The notes under the pieces: model-generated
The model's database searches: none
What the model was told of the DNA's origin: nothing
Seen by the model: the letters and a program-made list of their open reading frames with translations, nothing else
From: Ferrovibrio sp046297595
Lineage (GTDB): Bacteria; Pseudomonadota; Alphaproteobacteria; Ferrovibrionales; Ferrovibrionaceae
DNA: 64,000 bases
Reading direction: 5' to 3'
Assembly (NCBI RefSeq): GCF_046297595.1
Contig: NZ_JBKBHT010000002.1
Location: 496,001 to 560,000 of the forward strand
In this document: positions 25,741-33,545 of the stretch, piece by piece
Layout of the letters: the number at the start of each line of letters is the position of its first letter
Position numbering within the stretch: position 1 is the first letter of the stretch
Program-made: the position numbers and the translations under genes

Positions 25741-26643
25741 ATGACTACCCAGCGCGATCTTCGCGGCTATGGCCGCAACCGCCCCGCCATCGTCTGGCCC
25801 AATGGCGCCCGCGTTGCCGTGTCGCTGGTGGTGAATTTCGAGGAAGGCGCTGAACTCTCCATCGAACAGGGCGATGCCGAGACCGAACGGTTTGGCGAGG
25901 TCTTGTCGGTGCAGCCACCCGGCGTGCGCGACCTGGTTCAGGAACAGGTCTTCGATTACGGCATGCGGGCCGGCCTGTGGCGCTTTCTCGATAGCTTCGA
26001 TTTTTATGGCGCCCGAACCACCTTCATGATGTGCGGCCGCACGGTGGAGCGGGTACCGGATCTTGCCCGTGCAGTCACTGAGGCGGGCCACGAACCGGCC
26101 GTGCATGGCTGGCGTTGGCTGCCGCATTCGCTCTATCGGGATCGCGAAACAGAGCGGTCGGATATTCTGCGCACGCGCGAGGCTATTGTCGCCGCCACTG
26201 GCGTGCGGCCGGTCGGTTTCATGTCGCGCGGCGGCCAAAGTCCCTGGACGCGCGGCCTGCTCAGCGAACTGGGCTTTGAATACGACTCCAATGCCCTGAA
26301 TGACGACCTGCCGTACTGGGATGCAATGTCCTCGGGTCGGCGCATGCTGGTTCTGCCATACGGGTTCGATACCAACGACATGAAGTTCTTCCATCCGAAC
26401 GGCTTCGTGCAGCCGGAGCAGTTCTCGAACTATGTCGGCGCCGCACTGGATGTGCTGCAGGGCGAGGCCAGTGCCGGCAAGTCGTCGATGCTGTCGGTCG
26501 GCTTCCATCTGCGCATCTGCGGCCGGCCGGCGCGTTTTGCTGCCGTACAGGCGATCCTGCGCGACCTGCAGTCGCTGGGTGACCGCATCTGGGTGGCGCC
26601 ACGAAGGGATATCGCCACACATTTCCGCAGCCAGTATGCTTGA
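25741..26643 (+). CDS. Polysaccharide deacetylase family hydrolase, PuuE allantoinase-like
   Basis: A 300-residue NodB-fold protein that looks like the cofactor-independent allantoinase PuuE rather than a sugar deacetylase: SLVVNFEEGAELS, EPAVHGWRWLPHS, FEYDSNALNDDLPYWD, PYGFDTNDMKFF and SVGFHLRICGRPAR are all PuuE-like blocks. PuuE opens the hydantoin ring of allantoin; here the same chemistry may apply to allantoin or to a related cyclic ureide. It sits between the importer and a dihydropyrimidinase, both consistent with ureide metabolism. Confidence 0.82.
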   Translation: MTTQRDLRGYGRNRPAIVWPNGARVAVSLVVNFEEGAELSIEQGDAETERFGEVLSVQPPGVRDLVQEQVFDYGMRAGLWRFLDSFDFYGARTTFMMCGRTVERVPDLARAVTEAGHEPAVHGWRWLPHSLYRDRETERSDILRTREAIVAATGVRPVGFMSRGGQSPWTRGLLSELGFEYDSNALNDDLPYWDAMSSGRRMLVLPYGFDTNDMKFFHPNGFVQPEQFSNYVGAALDVLQGEASAGKSSMLSVGFHLRICGRPARFAAVQAILRDLQSLGDRIWVAPRRDIATHFRSQYA

Positions 26644-26671
26644 ATGGTGCTGACAGGCTAAGGGGGTAGTC

Positions 26672-28096
26672 ATGCCGCAATTTGATACCGTGATCCGCAA
26701 TGGCACACTCGCCACGGCATCCGATGTCTTTGCCGCTGATCTCGGCATTATCGGCGGCCGGATCGCCGCCATCGGCGCCAGCCTCGGAGCGGGCAAGAGC
26801 GAGATCGATGCGACCGAACGACTGGTGCTGCCCGGCGGCGTCGATGCCCATTGCCATTTCGACCAGCCGACCAGCGACGGCGCGGTGATGGCCGACGATT
26901 TCTATACCGGCAGCCGCTCGGCCGCCTGCGGCGGCACCACCACCATCATTCCCTTTGCCTGTCAGTTCAAAGGCCAGTCGCTGCGCGATGCGGTGTCCGA
27001 CTATCACCGCCGCGCTGACGGCAGATCGTTCGTCGACTATGCCTTCCACCTGATTGTCAGCGACCCGACCGAACAGCTGATCGGTCAGGACCTGCCGGCG
27101 CTGATCCGCGACGGCTATACGTCGTTCAAGATCTACATGACCTATGACGATATGAAGCTGAATGACCGTCAGGTGCTCGACCTACTGACGGTGGCGCGCC
27201 GCGATGGTGCCATGGCGATGATCCATGCAGAGAATGCCGATTTCATCGGCTGGCTGACCGACAAGCTGCTGGCTGAAGGCCATACCGAGCCGCGTTATCA
27301 CGCTGCATCGCGTCCGATGGCGGTGGAGCGCGAGGCAACGCACCGCGCCATCACCATGGCGGAGCTAGCCGACGTACCGATCCTGATCGTGCATGTCTCG
27401 GGCCGAGAGGCGGTAGAGCAGATCCGCTGGGCGCAGGGGCGCGGCATGAGGATTTATGCCGAAACATGCCCGCAATACATGGTGCTGACCGAGCATGACC
27501 TGCACGGCCACGGCTTTGAGGGGGCGAAATGCATCTGCAGCCCGCCGCCACGCGATAAAGCCAACCAGGCGGCAATCTGGGATGGTCTGGCCGGCGGCGT
27601 ATTCAGTATCGTGTCGTCAGACCATGCGGCTTTTCGTTATGCTGATCCTAAGGGCAAGATGATTCGTGGCGACAAGGCGTCATTCAACTGGGTGCCGAAT
27701 GGAATTCCGGGGGTCGAGACTCGTCTGCCGATCCTGTTCTCCGAAGGCGTGCAGAAAGGCCGTATCAGCCTGCCGCGCTTTGTCGAACTGAGCGCTACCA
27801 ACCCTGCGAAGATGTATGGCCTCTATCCGCGCAAAGGCACGCTGGCGATCGGCGCCGATGCGGATATCGTTATCTACAATTCTGACCGGAAGGTGACCAT
27901 CACCAACGGTCTGCTTCACCACAACGTCGATTACACGCCCTATGAAGGGCTGGAGGTTACCGGCTGGCCAGAGACCGTGTTGTCGCGCGGCGAAATTCTG
28001 GTGACGAAGGGCGAGTTTGTGGCAAAGGAAGGTCGTGGCCAGTTCCTGCCCTGCGATCCACCCGAGCTGGCCAAGCCGAAGAAATTTCTTTTCTGA
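26672..28096 (+). CDS. Dihydropyrimidinase / hydantoinase
   Basis: Zinc-dependent cyclic amidohydrolase of 474 residues that opens dihydropyrimidine or hydantoin rings. Active-site residues: HxH in DAHCHFDQP, the carboxylated Lys in SFKIYMTYD, His in MIHAENAD and VHVSGREA, and Asp in VSSDHAAF. AAGGGGG precedes ATG 26672. It is the last intact gene of the module and is followed by a truncated hydantoin racemase, the usual partner of hydantoinases. Confidence 0.94.
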   Translation: MPQFDTVIRNGTLATASDVFAADLGIIGGRIAAIGASLGAGKSEIDATERLVLPGGVDAHCHFDQPTSDGAVMADDFYTGSRSAACGGTTTIIPFACQFKGQSLRDAVSDYHRRADGRSFVDYAFHLIVSDPTEQLIGQDLPALIRDGYTSFKIYMTYDDMKLNDRQVLDLLTVARRDGAMAMIHAENADFIGWLTDKLLAEGHTEPRYHAASRPMAVEREATHRAITMAELADVPILIVHVSGREAVEQIRWAQGRGMRIYAETCPQYMVLTEHDLHGHGFEGAKCICSPPPRDKANQAAIWDGLAGGVFSIVSSDHAAFRYADPKGKMIRGDKASFNWVPNGIPGVETRLPILFSEGVQKGRISLPRFVELSATNPAKMYGLYPRKGTLAIGADADIVIYNSDRKVTITNGLLHHNVDYTPYEGLEVTGWPETVLSRGEILVTKGEFVAKEGRGQFLPCDPPELAKPKKFLF

Positions 28097-28136
28097 TTTC
28101 ACCAACTAGAGCCTGCCGAATGCGGTGGTTTTGAGC

Positions 28137-28367
28137 ATGAAGCGTCTGCTGGTGATCAATCCGAACAGTTCCGTCGCAGTGAGCCGGCGGTTGCGCGGCA
28201 CAGCAGATGCGTGTCTTTCCGGAAAAGCCTTGGTTCACGTTGAGACTGCTACGGGAGGGCCTGCATATCTGGGCGATGCAGCTACTATGAGCGCGGGAGA
28301 GGTTGCGGCAATTGGCAGAGCCCCGCCGTGTCGGCGAGCCGGCAGATCGTGCGGAATATGCGGTTGA
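28137..28367 (+). pseudogene. Truncated hydantoin racemase (Asp/Glu/hydantoin racemase family)
   Basis: The first 58 or so residues (MKRLLVINPNSSVAVSRRL and later ETATGGPAYLGDAATM) are the N-terminal domain of a hydantoin/aspartate racemase, which normally has about 240 residues. After about base 28310 the similarity ends and the frame closes at 28367 with an unrelated Arg/Cys-rich tail, so the catalytic cysteines are lost. It directly follows the hydantoinase gene in the expected order; its 3' part was replaced by other DNA. Confidence 0.75.
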
Positions 28368-28518
28368 TGTCGAATGGCGAAAAACCGTCGAGCCCGCCCA
28401 AGCGAAATGGTTCAAGGGCGCCTTCGCCAACCAGAATATCGTCTGCAAGCTCCGCGACCAGACGACGGTAGATTGTCTTATCGCAGAGTTTGGCGTGTCG
28501 GCGAACGCACGAACCTAG
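28303..28518 (+). pseudogene. C-terminal fragment of an unrelated protein, possibly EVE-like
   Basis: In a different frame from the racemase remnant, bases about 28360-28500 read EWRKTVEPAQAKWFKGAFAN followed by QNIVCKLRDQTTVDCLIAEF, a protein-like stretch ending at the stop at 28516. The ANQNIVCKLR block recalls EVE-type or related nucleic-acid-binding domains, from memory and with low certainty. There is no start of its own. It is probably debris joined to the racemase remnant by a deletion or insertion. Confidence 0.4.
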
Positions 28519-28680
28519 TTCGGCAACCCGAATCCCGACATTTCAAGATGGTGGGAGCTTCTACACATACCTAAGTAAACTACCCATCGATCATTGGCTT
28601 CTCTATTGCTCGTATGTTTTACGAGCATGGAGCGGGGCGCCAAATTATCCAATTGTTCTTGCCTAGTCTCACTCTTAACT

Positions 28681-28737
28681 AAACGATTCTCATTTCAAGC
28701 TGACGGCTTTCATTTTCAGCTGCACTTCACAACATAT
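28681..28737 (+). repeat. Dispersed repeat, copy C (left part only)
   Basis: Fifty-seven bases matching 16778-16834 at about 91 percent by eye, including CATTTCAAGCTGA and CATTTTCAGCTGCACTTCAC. The match stops at the centre of the inverted repeat seen in copy B. It marks the right border of the ureide/pyrimidine-type module. Confidence 0.8.
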
Positions 28738-28771
28738 ATCGCGGCGCGGCGGTGCATAAAAATAAGTATTG

Positions 28772-28799
28772 ACTTAATTAAGTTATAAATTAATTATAA
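28772..28799. promoter_or_regulatory. Palindromic promoter region of the ArsR gene
   Basis: A perfect ACTTAATTAAGT palindrome (28772-28783) overlaps the end of a TTGACT hexamer (28769-28774), and TTATAA-ATTAA-TTATAA (28783-28799) follows immediately. With the ArsR start at 28805 these could combine the promoter and the self-regulatory operator. Confidence 0.5.
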
Positions 28800-28804
28800 G
28801 CGCC

Positions 28805-29140
28805 ATGCAACATTTCGCCGCTTTGGCCGATCCCACCCGCCGTCAGATCGTTGAATTGCTGGGGCGCGGCCAACGCGCCGCAGGCGAGATCGCAGAAGGC
28901 TTTGCGATCTCGGCGCCGGCGGTATCGCAGCACCTGAAAGTGCTGCGCGAGGCAGGGCTGGTGCGGGTGCGGGTCGATGGCCAGCGGCGGATTTACGAGC
29001 TTAATCCAGACGGCCTGGCCGAGATCGATGCCTGGCTTGATCGTGTGCGCCGCTTCTGGGGGCCGCGGCTGGACGCCCTGGAGGCCGAGTTGCGCAAGCC
29101 GGCCCCAGCCAAGAGGAAAGCGAAAGGACGCAAGCGATGA
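28805..29140 (+). CDS. ArsR family winged-helix regulator
   Basis: A 111-residue HTH regulator. The winged helix covers about residues 1-85 with LADPTRRQIVELLGRG, the recognition helix ISAPAVSQHLKVLREAGLV and the wing VRVDGQRRIYELN. The metal-binding ELCVCDL-type motif is absent, so it belongs to the non-metal ArsR group that pairs with SRPBCC proteins. No ribosome site is seen before ATG 28805 and the promoter is only a few bases away, so the mRNA may be leaderless. It overlaps the SRPBCC gene at ATGA. Confidence 0.9.
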   Translation: MQHFAALADPTRRQIVELLGRGQRAAGEIAEGFAISAPAVSQHLKVLREAGLVRVRVDGQRRIYELNPDGLAEIDAWLDRVRRFWGPRLDALEAELRKPAPAKRKAKGRKR

Positions 29141-29712
29141 ACACTCTTTCCATGAAGCACGTAATCGACAACGACGCCTTCGGCACGGTACTGGAATCCG
29201 GTGCCATCCGGTTCCGGCGACTGCTGCCGGGCCCCATCGAACGGGTCTGGGAATACATCACCGATCCGGAAAAACGCGCCACCTGGCTGGCGGCCGGCGA
29301 AATGGAATTGCGAATTGGCGGCAAGGTGACGCTCAACTTCCATAATGCCAAGCTGGCGCCGAAAGACGAAGCTGTGCCGGAATGGCTGCAGCCTTTTACC
29401 GGGCCGATGTCGCTGAACGGCCGGATCACGCAGCTGGAGGCGCCGCGCAGGCTCGGCATGACCTGGGGCGATGCGGGCGACGGCAGCCCGGCCTCGGAAG
29501 TGCTATTCGAGCTGGAATCGCAGGGCAAGAACGTTGTTCTGGTGCTGACGCATCGTCGCCTGACGAGCAACCGCGAGGGGCTGATGGTTTCCTGCGGCTG
29601 GCATGCGCATCTGGGCGTTCTGGTCGCCCAGATGAACGGCGACCCGGCGCCGGCCTATTGGTCGAAATTCGACCAACTGCAGCCGGTTTATCGGAAGCAT
29701 TTCCCCGAATAA
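29137..29712 (+). CDS. SRPBCC (AHSA1/START-like) domain protein
   Basis: A 191-residue helix-grip protein with a hydrophobic ligand cavity. The AHSA1 pattern is seen in RFRRLLPGPIERVWEYITDPEKRA (read with WLAAGEMEL) and the C-terminal CGWHAHLGVL. ArsR-SRPBCC gene pairs are very common, and the ArsR protein usually controls its partner; ligand and function are unknown. It ends just before a strong bidirectional terminator. Confidence 0.88.
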   Translation: MNTLSMKHVIDNDAFGTVLESGAIRFRRLLPGPIERVWEYITDPEKRATWLAAGEMELRIGGKVTLNFHNAKLAPKDEAVPEWLQPFTGPMSLNGRITQLEAPRRLGMTWGDAGDGSPASEVLFELESQGKNVVLVLTHRRLTSNREGLMVSCGWHAHLGVLVAQMNGDPAPAYWSKFDQLQPVYRKHFPE

Positions 29713-29719
29713 CAAACGA

Positions 29720-29752
29720 AAAGCCCGGCCAGGTTTCCCCGGCCGGGCTTTG
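29720..29752. terminator. Bidirectional rho-independent terminator
   Basis: Stem AAGCCCGGCC (29721-29730) with GGCCGGGCTT (29741-29750), 10-base loop, flanked by A-rich sequence on the left and T-rich on the right. It separates the convergent SRPBCC and aminotransferase genes and can serve both. Confidence 0.85.
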
Positions 29753-29787
29753 CCATGGAGCGCGCTGGCTGCCAGTTTAGCTTCTGG

Positions 29788-31116
29788 TCAGTTCACGCTC
29801 TGGATGGCGTCCTTCAGGATGCCGAAGATGTCGTCGATATGCTGCTTCTTCAGGATCAGCGGCGGCGACAGCGCGATGGTGTCGCCGGTCAGGCGCGCCA
29901 TCAGGCCGCTTTCATAGGCCTTCACGAAGACCTCGTAGCCGCGTTTAGTCGGGCCATCCTCGCGCGGCGCCAGTTCGATGGCCGCCATGATGCCGCAATT
30001 GCGGATATCGATGACATTCTTCATGCCCTTCAGGCTGTGCGCGGCTTCTTCCCAATAGGGCGTCAGCGCTTTGGCATTCTCGAAGATGCCTTCGTCGCGA
30101 TAGAGGTCCAGCGTGGCGATGCCGGCGGCGCAGGCCAGCGCGTGGGCCGAATAGGTATAGCCATGGAACAGCTCGATCATGTGCTCGGGGCCCTGCATGA
30201 AGGCCTCATGCACGTGCTTGCGGGCGAAGACGGCCGCGGCCGGCACGGCGGCATTGGTCAGGCCCTTGGCGACCGTCATCATGTCGGGGATCACGCCGAA
30301 GGTGTCGGCGCCGAAGGCGGCGCCCGTGCGGCCGAAGCCGCAGATCACCTCGTCGAAGATCAGCAGGATGCCATGCTTGTCGCAGATCTGGCGCAGCTTC
30401 TGGAGATAACCCTTCGGCGGCACCAGTACGCCGGTGGAACCCGCCACCGGTTCGACGATTACGGCCGCAATGGTGCTGGCGTCGTGCAGGGCAACGATAC
30501 GCTCCAGGTCGTCGGCCAGATGTGCGCCCCAGTCGGGCTGGCCCTTGGAAAAGGCCATGTCCTTCAGGCTGTGGGTGTGCGGCAGATGATCCACGCCAGC
30601 CAGCATCGGGCCGAAAACCTTGCGGTTCGAGACGATGCCGCCGACGCTGATGCCGCCGAAACCCACGCCGTGATAACCGCGTTCGCGGCCGATCAGGCGG
30701 GTGCGGGCACCCTCGCCGCGGGCGCGGTGATAGGCAATGGCGATTTTCAGCGCGGTATCCACGGCTTCCGAGCCGGAATTGGCGAAGAAGACATGGTTCA
30801 GGTCGCCGGGCGCCAGATGGGCGAGGCGGGCGGCGAATTCGAAGGCTTTCGGATGGCCCATCTGGAAGGTGGGCGCAAAATCCATCTCCTCGGCCTGCTT
30901 CTTGATCGCGTCCACGATCGGCTGGCGGCAATGGCCGGCATTGACGCACCACAGGCCGGCGCTGCCGTCGATCACCTGGCGGCCGTCATGGGTGGTGTAG
31001 TGCATGTCCTTGGCGCCCACCAGCAGGCGCGGTTTGGCCTTGAACTGCCGGTTGGCGGTGAATGGCATCCAGAAGGATTCAAGATCGTTCGGGACGGCGG
31101 TGGGGTTGGCGGACAT
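29788..31116 (-). CDS. Class III aminotransferase, beta-alanine:pyruvate type
   Basis: A PLP-dependent omega-aminotransferase of 442 residues. The N-terminal DLESFWMPFTANRQFK and HYTTHDGRQVIDGSAGLWCV are typical of beta-alanine:pyruvate transaminases; the cofactor site shows NSGSEAVDTALKIA, DEVICGFGRTG and the Schiff-base lysine in VAKGLTNA. It is divergent from an XRE-cupin regulator across a region with a perfect operator-like palindrome. In context it probably transfers the amino group of beta-alanine, a pyrimidine degradation product, or of another omega-amino acid. Confidence 0.92.
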   Translation of the reverse strand: MSANPTAVPNDLESFWMPFTANRQFKAKPRLLVGAKDMHYTTHDGRQVIDGSAGLWCVNAGHCRQPIVDAIKKQAEEMDFAPTFQMGHPKAFEFAARLAHLAPGDLNHVFFANSGSEAVDTALKIAIAYHRARGEGARTRLIGRERGYHGVGFGGISVGGIVSNRKVFGPMLAGVDHLPHTHSLKDMAFSKGQPDWGAHLADDLERIVALHDASTIAAVIVEPVAGSTGVLVPPKGYLQKLRQICDKHGILLIFDEVICGFGRTGAAFGADTFGVIPDMMTVAKGLTNAAVPAAAVFARKHVHEAFMQGPEHMIELFHGYTYSAHALACAAGIATLDLYRDEGIFENAKALTPYWEEAAHSLKGMKNVIDIRNCGIMAAIELAPREDGPTKRGYEVFVKAYESGLMARLTGDTIALSPPLILKKQHIDDIFGILKDAIQSVN

Positions 31117-31249
31117 GGGTGTCTCCGGTCGGCGCTGAAAAGGGCGGCAGGGGTGAAACTCAGCCGATAATCGGGGAGTTTGAGATGCCGAAACAACGCT
31201 TTTCTTGTCTCTTGTAAAGCATTGGAATAATTGAAATCAAAAGACAAAA

Positions 31250-31267
31250 TGTTCAATATAATGAACA
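31250..31267. promoter_or_regulatory. Putative operator overlapping a -10 box
   Basis: Perfect inverted repeat TGTTCA-ATATAA-TGAACA. A TATAAT hexamer (31257-31262) lies inside it, so a protein bound here would block the promoter of the XRE-cupin gene 28 bases downstream. Autoregulation by that regulator and control of the divergent aminotransferase gene are likely. Confidence 0.65.
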
Positions 31268-31294
31268 CTGAAACAGACATCGGGGAGGTGCGGC

Positions 31295-31846
31295 ATGGAG
31301 ATCGATATCGGCAGCCGGCTGAAAGCCGTGCGGATCGCGCGGAAACTGTCGCAGCGGGAGCTGGCCCGGCGGGCGGGCGTGACCAACGCCACCATCTCGC
31401 TGATCGAATCGAATCAGGTGAATCCCTCTGTCGGCGCGCTCAAGCGCGTGCTGGACGGGCTGCCGATGGGCCTGGCGGAATTCTTCGCCATGGAAGAACA
31501 GCCAGCGCCGCGCAAGGCCTTCTACGCGGCAGAGGAGCTGGCGGAAGTCGGCAAGGGTAAGATCAGCTATCGCCAGGTTGGCGCCGACCTGAGCGGACGG
31601 TCCCTGCAGATCCTGGTCGAACGCTATGCCCCCGGGGCCGATACCGGCCGCGTCATGCTACGCCATGAAGGCGAGGAAGGCGGCGTGGTGATCCGCGGCC
31701 GCATCGAGGTGACGGTAGCGGGCCATGCCCGTGTGCTGGGGCCGGGCGATGCCTATTATTTCGAAAGCGCGCAGCCGCACCGCTTCCGCAATCTGGGCAA
31801 GGAACCCTGCGAGTTGATCAGCGCCTGCACGCCACCCAGCTTCTGA
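31295..31846 (+). CDS. XRE family regulator with C-terminal cupin (PuuR-like)
   Basis: A 183-residue regulator with an N-terminal HTH_3 domain (LKAVRIARKLSQRELARRAG then VTNATISLIESNQVNPSVGA, residues 5-65) and a C-terminal cupin sensor (about 105-180; RHEGEEGGVVIRGRIEV, LGPGDAYYFESAQPHRFRN). This architecture is that of PuuR-type repressors of amine and amino acid catabolism. A GGGGAGG site precedes ATG 31295. It faces the aminotransferase gene and probably controls it. Confidence 0.9.
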   Translation: MEIDIGSRLKAVRIARKLSQRELARRAGVTNATISLIESNQVNPSVGALKRVLDGLPMGLAEFFAMEEQPAPRKAFYAAEELAEVGKGKISYRQVGADLSGRSLQILVERYAPGADTGRVMLRHEGEEGGVVIRGRIEVTVAGHARVLGPGDAYYFESAQPHRFRNLGKEPCELISACTPPSF

Positions 31847-31861
31847 CAGCGCTTCTGGCGG

Positions 31862-32218
31862 TCAGTCCTTCGTCGCGGCGACCGCGACGATCTCCACCAT
31901 ATGCGGGTATTCCAGCGTGGCACCGATGCAGGCGCGCTGCGGCTCATTGGCGCGATCGACCCAACCGAGCCAGACATCGTTCATTGCAGATTTTTGCGCC
32001 ATGTCGGCGATATAGACCGTCACCGACAGCAGGCGCGACTTATCCGTGCCGGCCTCGGCCAGATGCCGCTCGATCTTGGCCAGCGTTTCCTGGGTCTGCC
32101 GGCGTATATCCTGTTCGGCCGTATCGGCCACGGCCACGGTGAAGACCAGGTTGCTGTAAGCCACGGCGCGGCTGCGGCCCGGCGCCATGCCGGGGAAACG
32201 GGTGATAGGCAGCATCAT
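31862..32218 (-). CDS. RidA family protein (reactive imine deaminase)
   Basis: A 118-residue member of the YjgF/YER057c/UK114 family that hydrolyses reactive enamines and imines released by PLP enzymes. Features: SNLVFTVAVADTAEQDIRRQT, KSRLLSVTVYIADM and the C-terminal EPQRACIGATLEYPHMVEIV with the conserved Arg. It follows the DctM gene with 8 bases between and ends near the XRE regulator. Its presence beside an aminotransferase and a TRAP importer makes metabolic sense. A GAGGAA site suits either of the two adjacent ATGs at 32218 and 32215. Confidence 0.88.
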   Translation of the reverse strand: MMLPITRFPGMAPGRSRAVAYSNLVFTVAVADTAEQDIRRQTQETLAKIERHLAEAGTDKSRLLSVTVYIADMAQKSAMNDVWLGWVDRANEPQRACIGATLEYPHMVEIVAVAATKD

Positions 32219-32226
32219 TGGGTTCC

Positions 32227-33537
32227 TCAGCCGGCGCCGCCGATCATCTGGCTCGGCAGCCAGGTGACCAGTCCGGGCACGAAATAGATCAGCGCCACCG
32301 CCACACACATCAGCGCAAACAGCGGCAGGGCCGTTTTGGCGATGTAGGTAATCTGGTGCCCGGTCATGCCCTGCAGCACGAACAGGTTGAAGCCCACCGG
32401 CGGCGTGATCTGCGCCATTTCCACGACCAGAACCAGGAAGATACCGAACCAGACCAGATCGATGCCCACGCGCTCGATCATCGGCAGCACGATGGCCATG
32501 GTCAGCACCACCATCGAGATGCCATCCAGGAAACAGCCCAGCACGATATAGAAGACCATCAGCACGATGATCAGCGCGCCAGCACTCAGGTCCATCTTGT
32601 CGATCCAGTCGGCCAGATGGCGCGGCAGGCCGGTGAAGCCCATGGCCAGGGTCAGGAAGGCGGCGCCGGCCAGGATCAGCGCGATCATGCAGCTAAGGCG
32701 TGTGGCGCCCAGCAGGCTGTCGGAAAAGGTTTTCCAGGTCAGCGAGCCCTGGGTCTTGGCGACGATCAGCGCACCGACGACGCCCAGGCCGGCCGCTTCG
32801 GTGGCGGTGGCGATGCCGGTATAGATCGAACCCAGCACGGCAATAATCAGGCCGACGGTGGGCAGCAGGTGGCGCGAGGCCCAGACCTTCTGCCGGAAGG
32901 TGTATTGCTCGGTCGGTTTCGGTATCCGCCCCGGATTGAGCAGCGACCAGACGATGATATAGCCCATGAACAGCGCACCGAGCAGAATGCCGGGCAACAC
33001 GCCGCCAATGAACAGCTTGGAAATCGAGACGTCGGTGGCGACGCCGTAAACGATCATGATCAGCGAGGGCGGGATCAGCAGGCCCAGCGTGCCGGCACCG
33101 GCCAGGGTGCCGATCACCAGGTCTTCGGGGTAGTTGCGCGCGCGCAGTTCCGGGATGCTCATCTTGCCGATGGTGGCGCAGGTGGCGGCCGATGACCCCG
33201 AAACGGCAGCAAAGATGGTGCAGCCGATCACGTTGGTGTGCAGCAGGCGGCCGGGAATGCGCGTCATCCACGGGGCCAGGCCGCGGAACATGTCTTCCGA
33301 CAGTTTGGTGCGGAACAGGATTTCGCCCATCCAGATGAACATCGGCAGGGCGGTCAGCGTCCAGCTGGAGCTGGCGCCCCAGATGGTGGTGACCATGGCA
33401 TCGCCCACGGGGCGCGAGGTGAACAGGGCCATTGCGAGCCAGCCGCAGGCCAGCAGGCCGAGACCGATCCACAAGCCGGCGGCAAACAACGCGAAAAGTG
33501 CAGCGATCAGGAAAACGGCAATAACGATCTGGTCCAT
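32227..33537 (-). CDS. dctM: TRAP transporter large permease (DctM)
   Basis: The ion-driven transport subunit of a TRAP system, 436 residues with about twelve hydrophobic segments. Family blocks: ALPMFIWMGEILFRTKLSEDM, the GRLLHTNVIGCTIFAAVSGSS stretch, AGTLGLLIPPSLIMIVYGV and GLFLDGISMV-like CFLDGISMVVL, FGIFLVLVVEMAQITPPVGFN. It lies between RidA and DctQ on one transcript starting at DctP. Confidence 0.94.
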   Translation of the reverse strand: MDQIVIAVFLIAALFALFAAGLWIGLGLLACGWLAMALFTSRPVGDAMVTTIWGASSSWTLTALPMFIWMGEILFRTKLSEDMFRGLAPWMTRIPGRLLHTNVIGCTIFAAVSGSSAATCATIGKMSIPELRARNYPEDLVIGTLAGAGTLGLLIPPSLIMIVYGVATDVSISKLFIGGVLPGILLGALFMGYIIVWSLLNPGRIPKPTEQYTFRQKVWASRHLLPTVGLIIAVLGSIYTGIATATEAAGLGVVGALIVAKTQGSLTWKTFSDSLLGATRLSCMIALILAGAAFLTLAMGFTGLPRHLADWIDKMDLSAGALIIVLMVFYIVLGCFLDGISMVVLTMAIVLPMIERVGIDLVWFGIFLVLVVEMAQITPPVGFNLFVLQGMTGHQITYIAKTALPLFALMCVAVALIYFVPGLVTWLPSQMIGGAG

Positions 33538-33545
33538 GTCAGGGC

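Larger units (their letters stand above)
28519..28804. other. AT-rich gene-free stretch
   Basis: Base composition is clearly more AT-rich than the flanks. It holds the partial repeat copy C and the promoter region of the ArsR gene (both listed separately); 28520-28680 shows nothing else recognisable. Confidence 0.6.

Noticed and set aside
29755..31170. A 471-codon plus-strand open frame opposite the aminotransferase
   Set aside because: The aminotransferase is clear on the minus strand and a terminator lies at the start of the plus frame.
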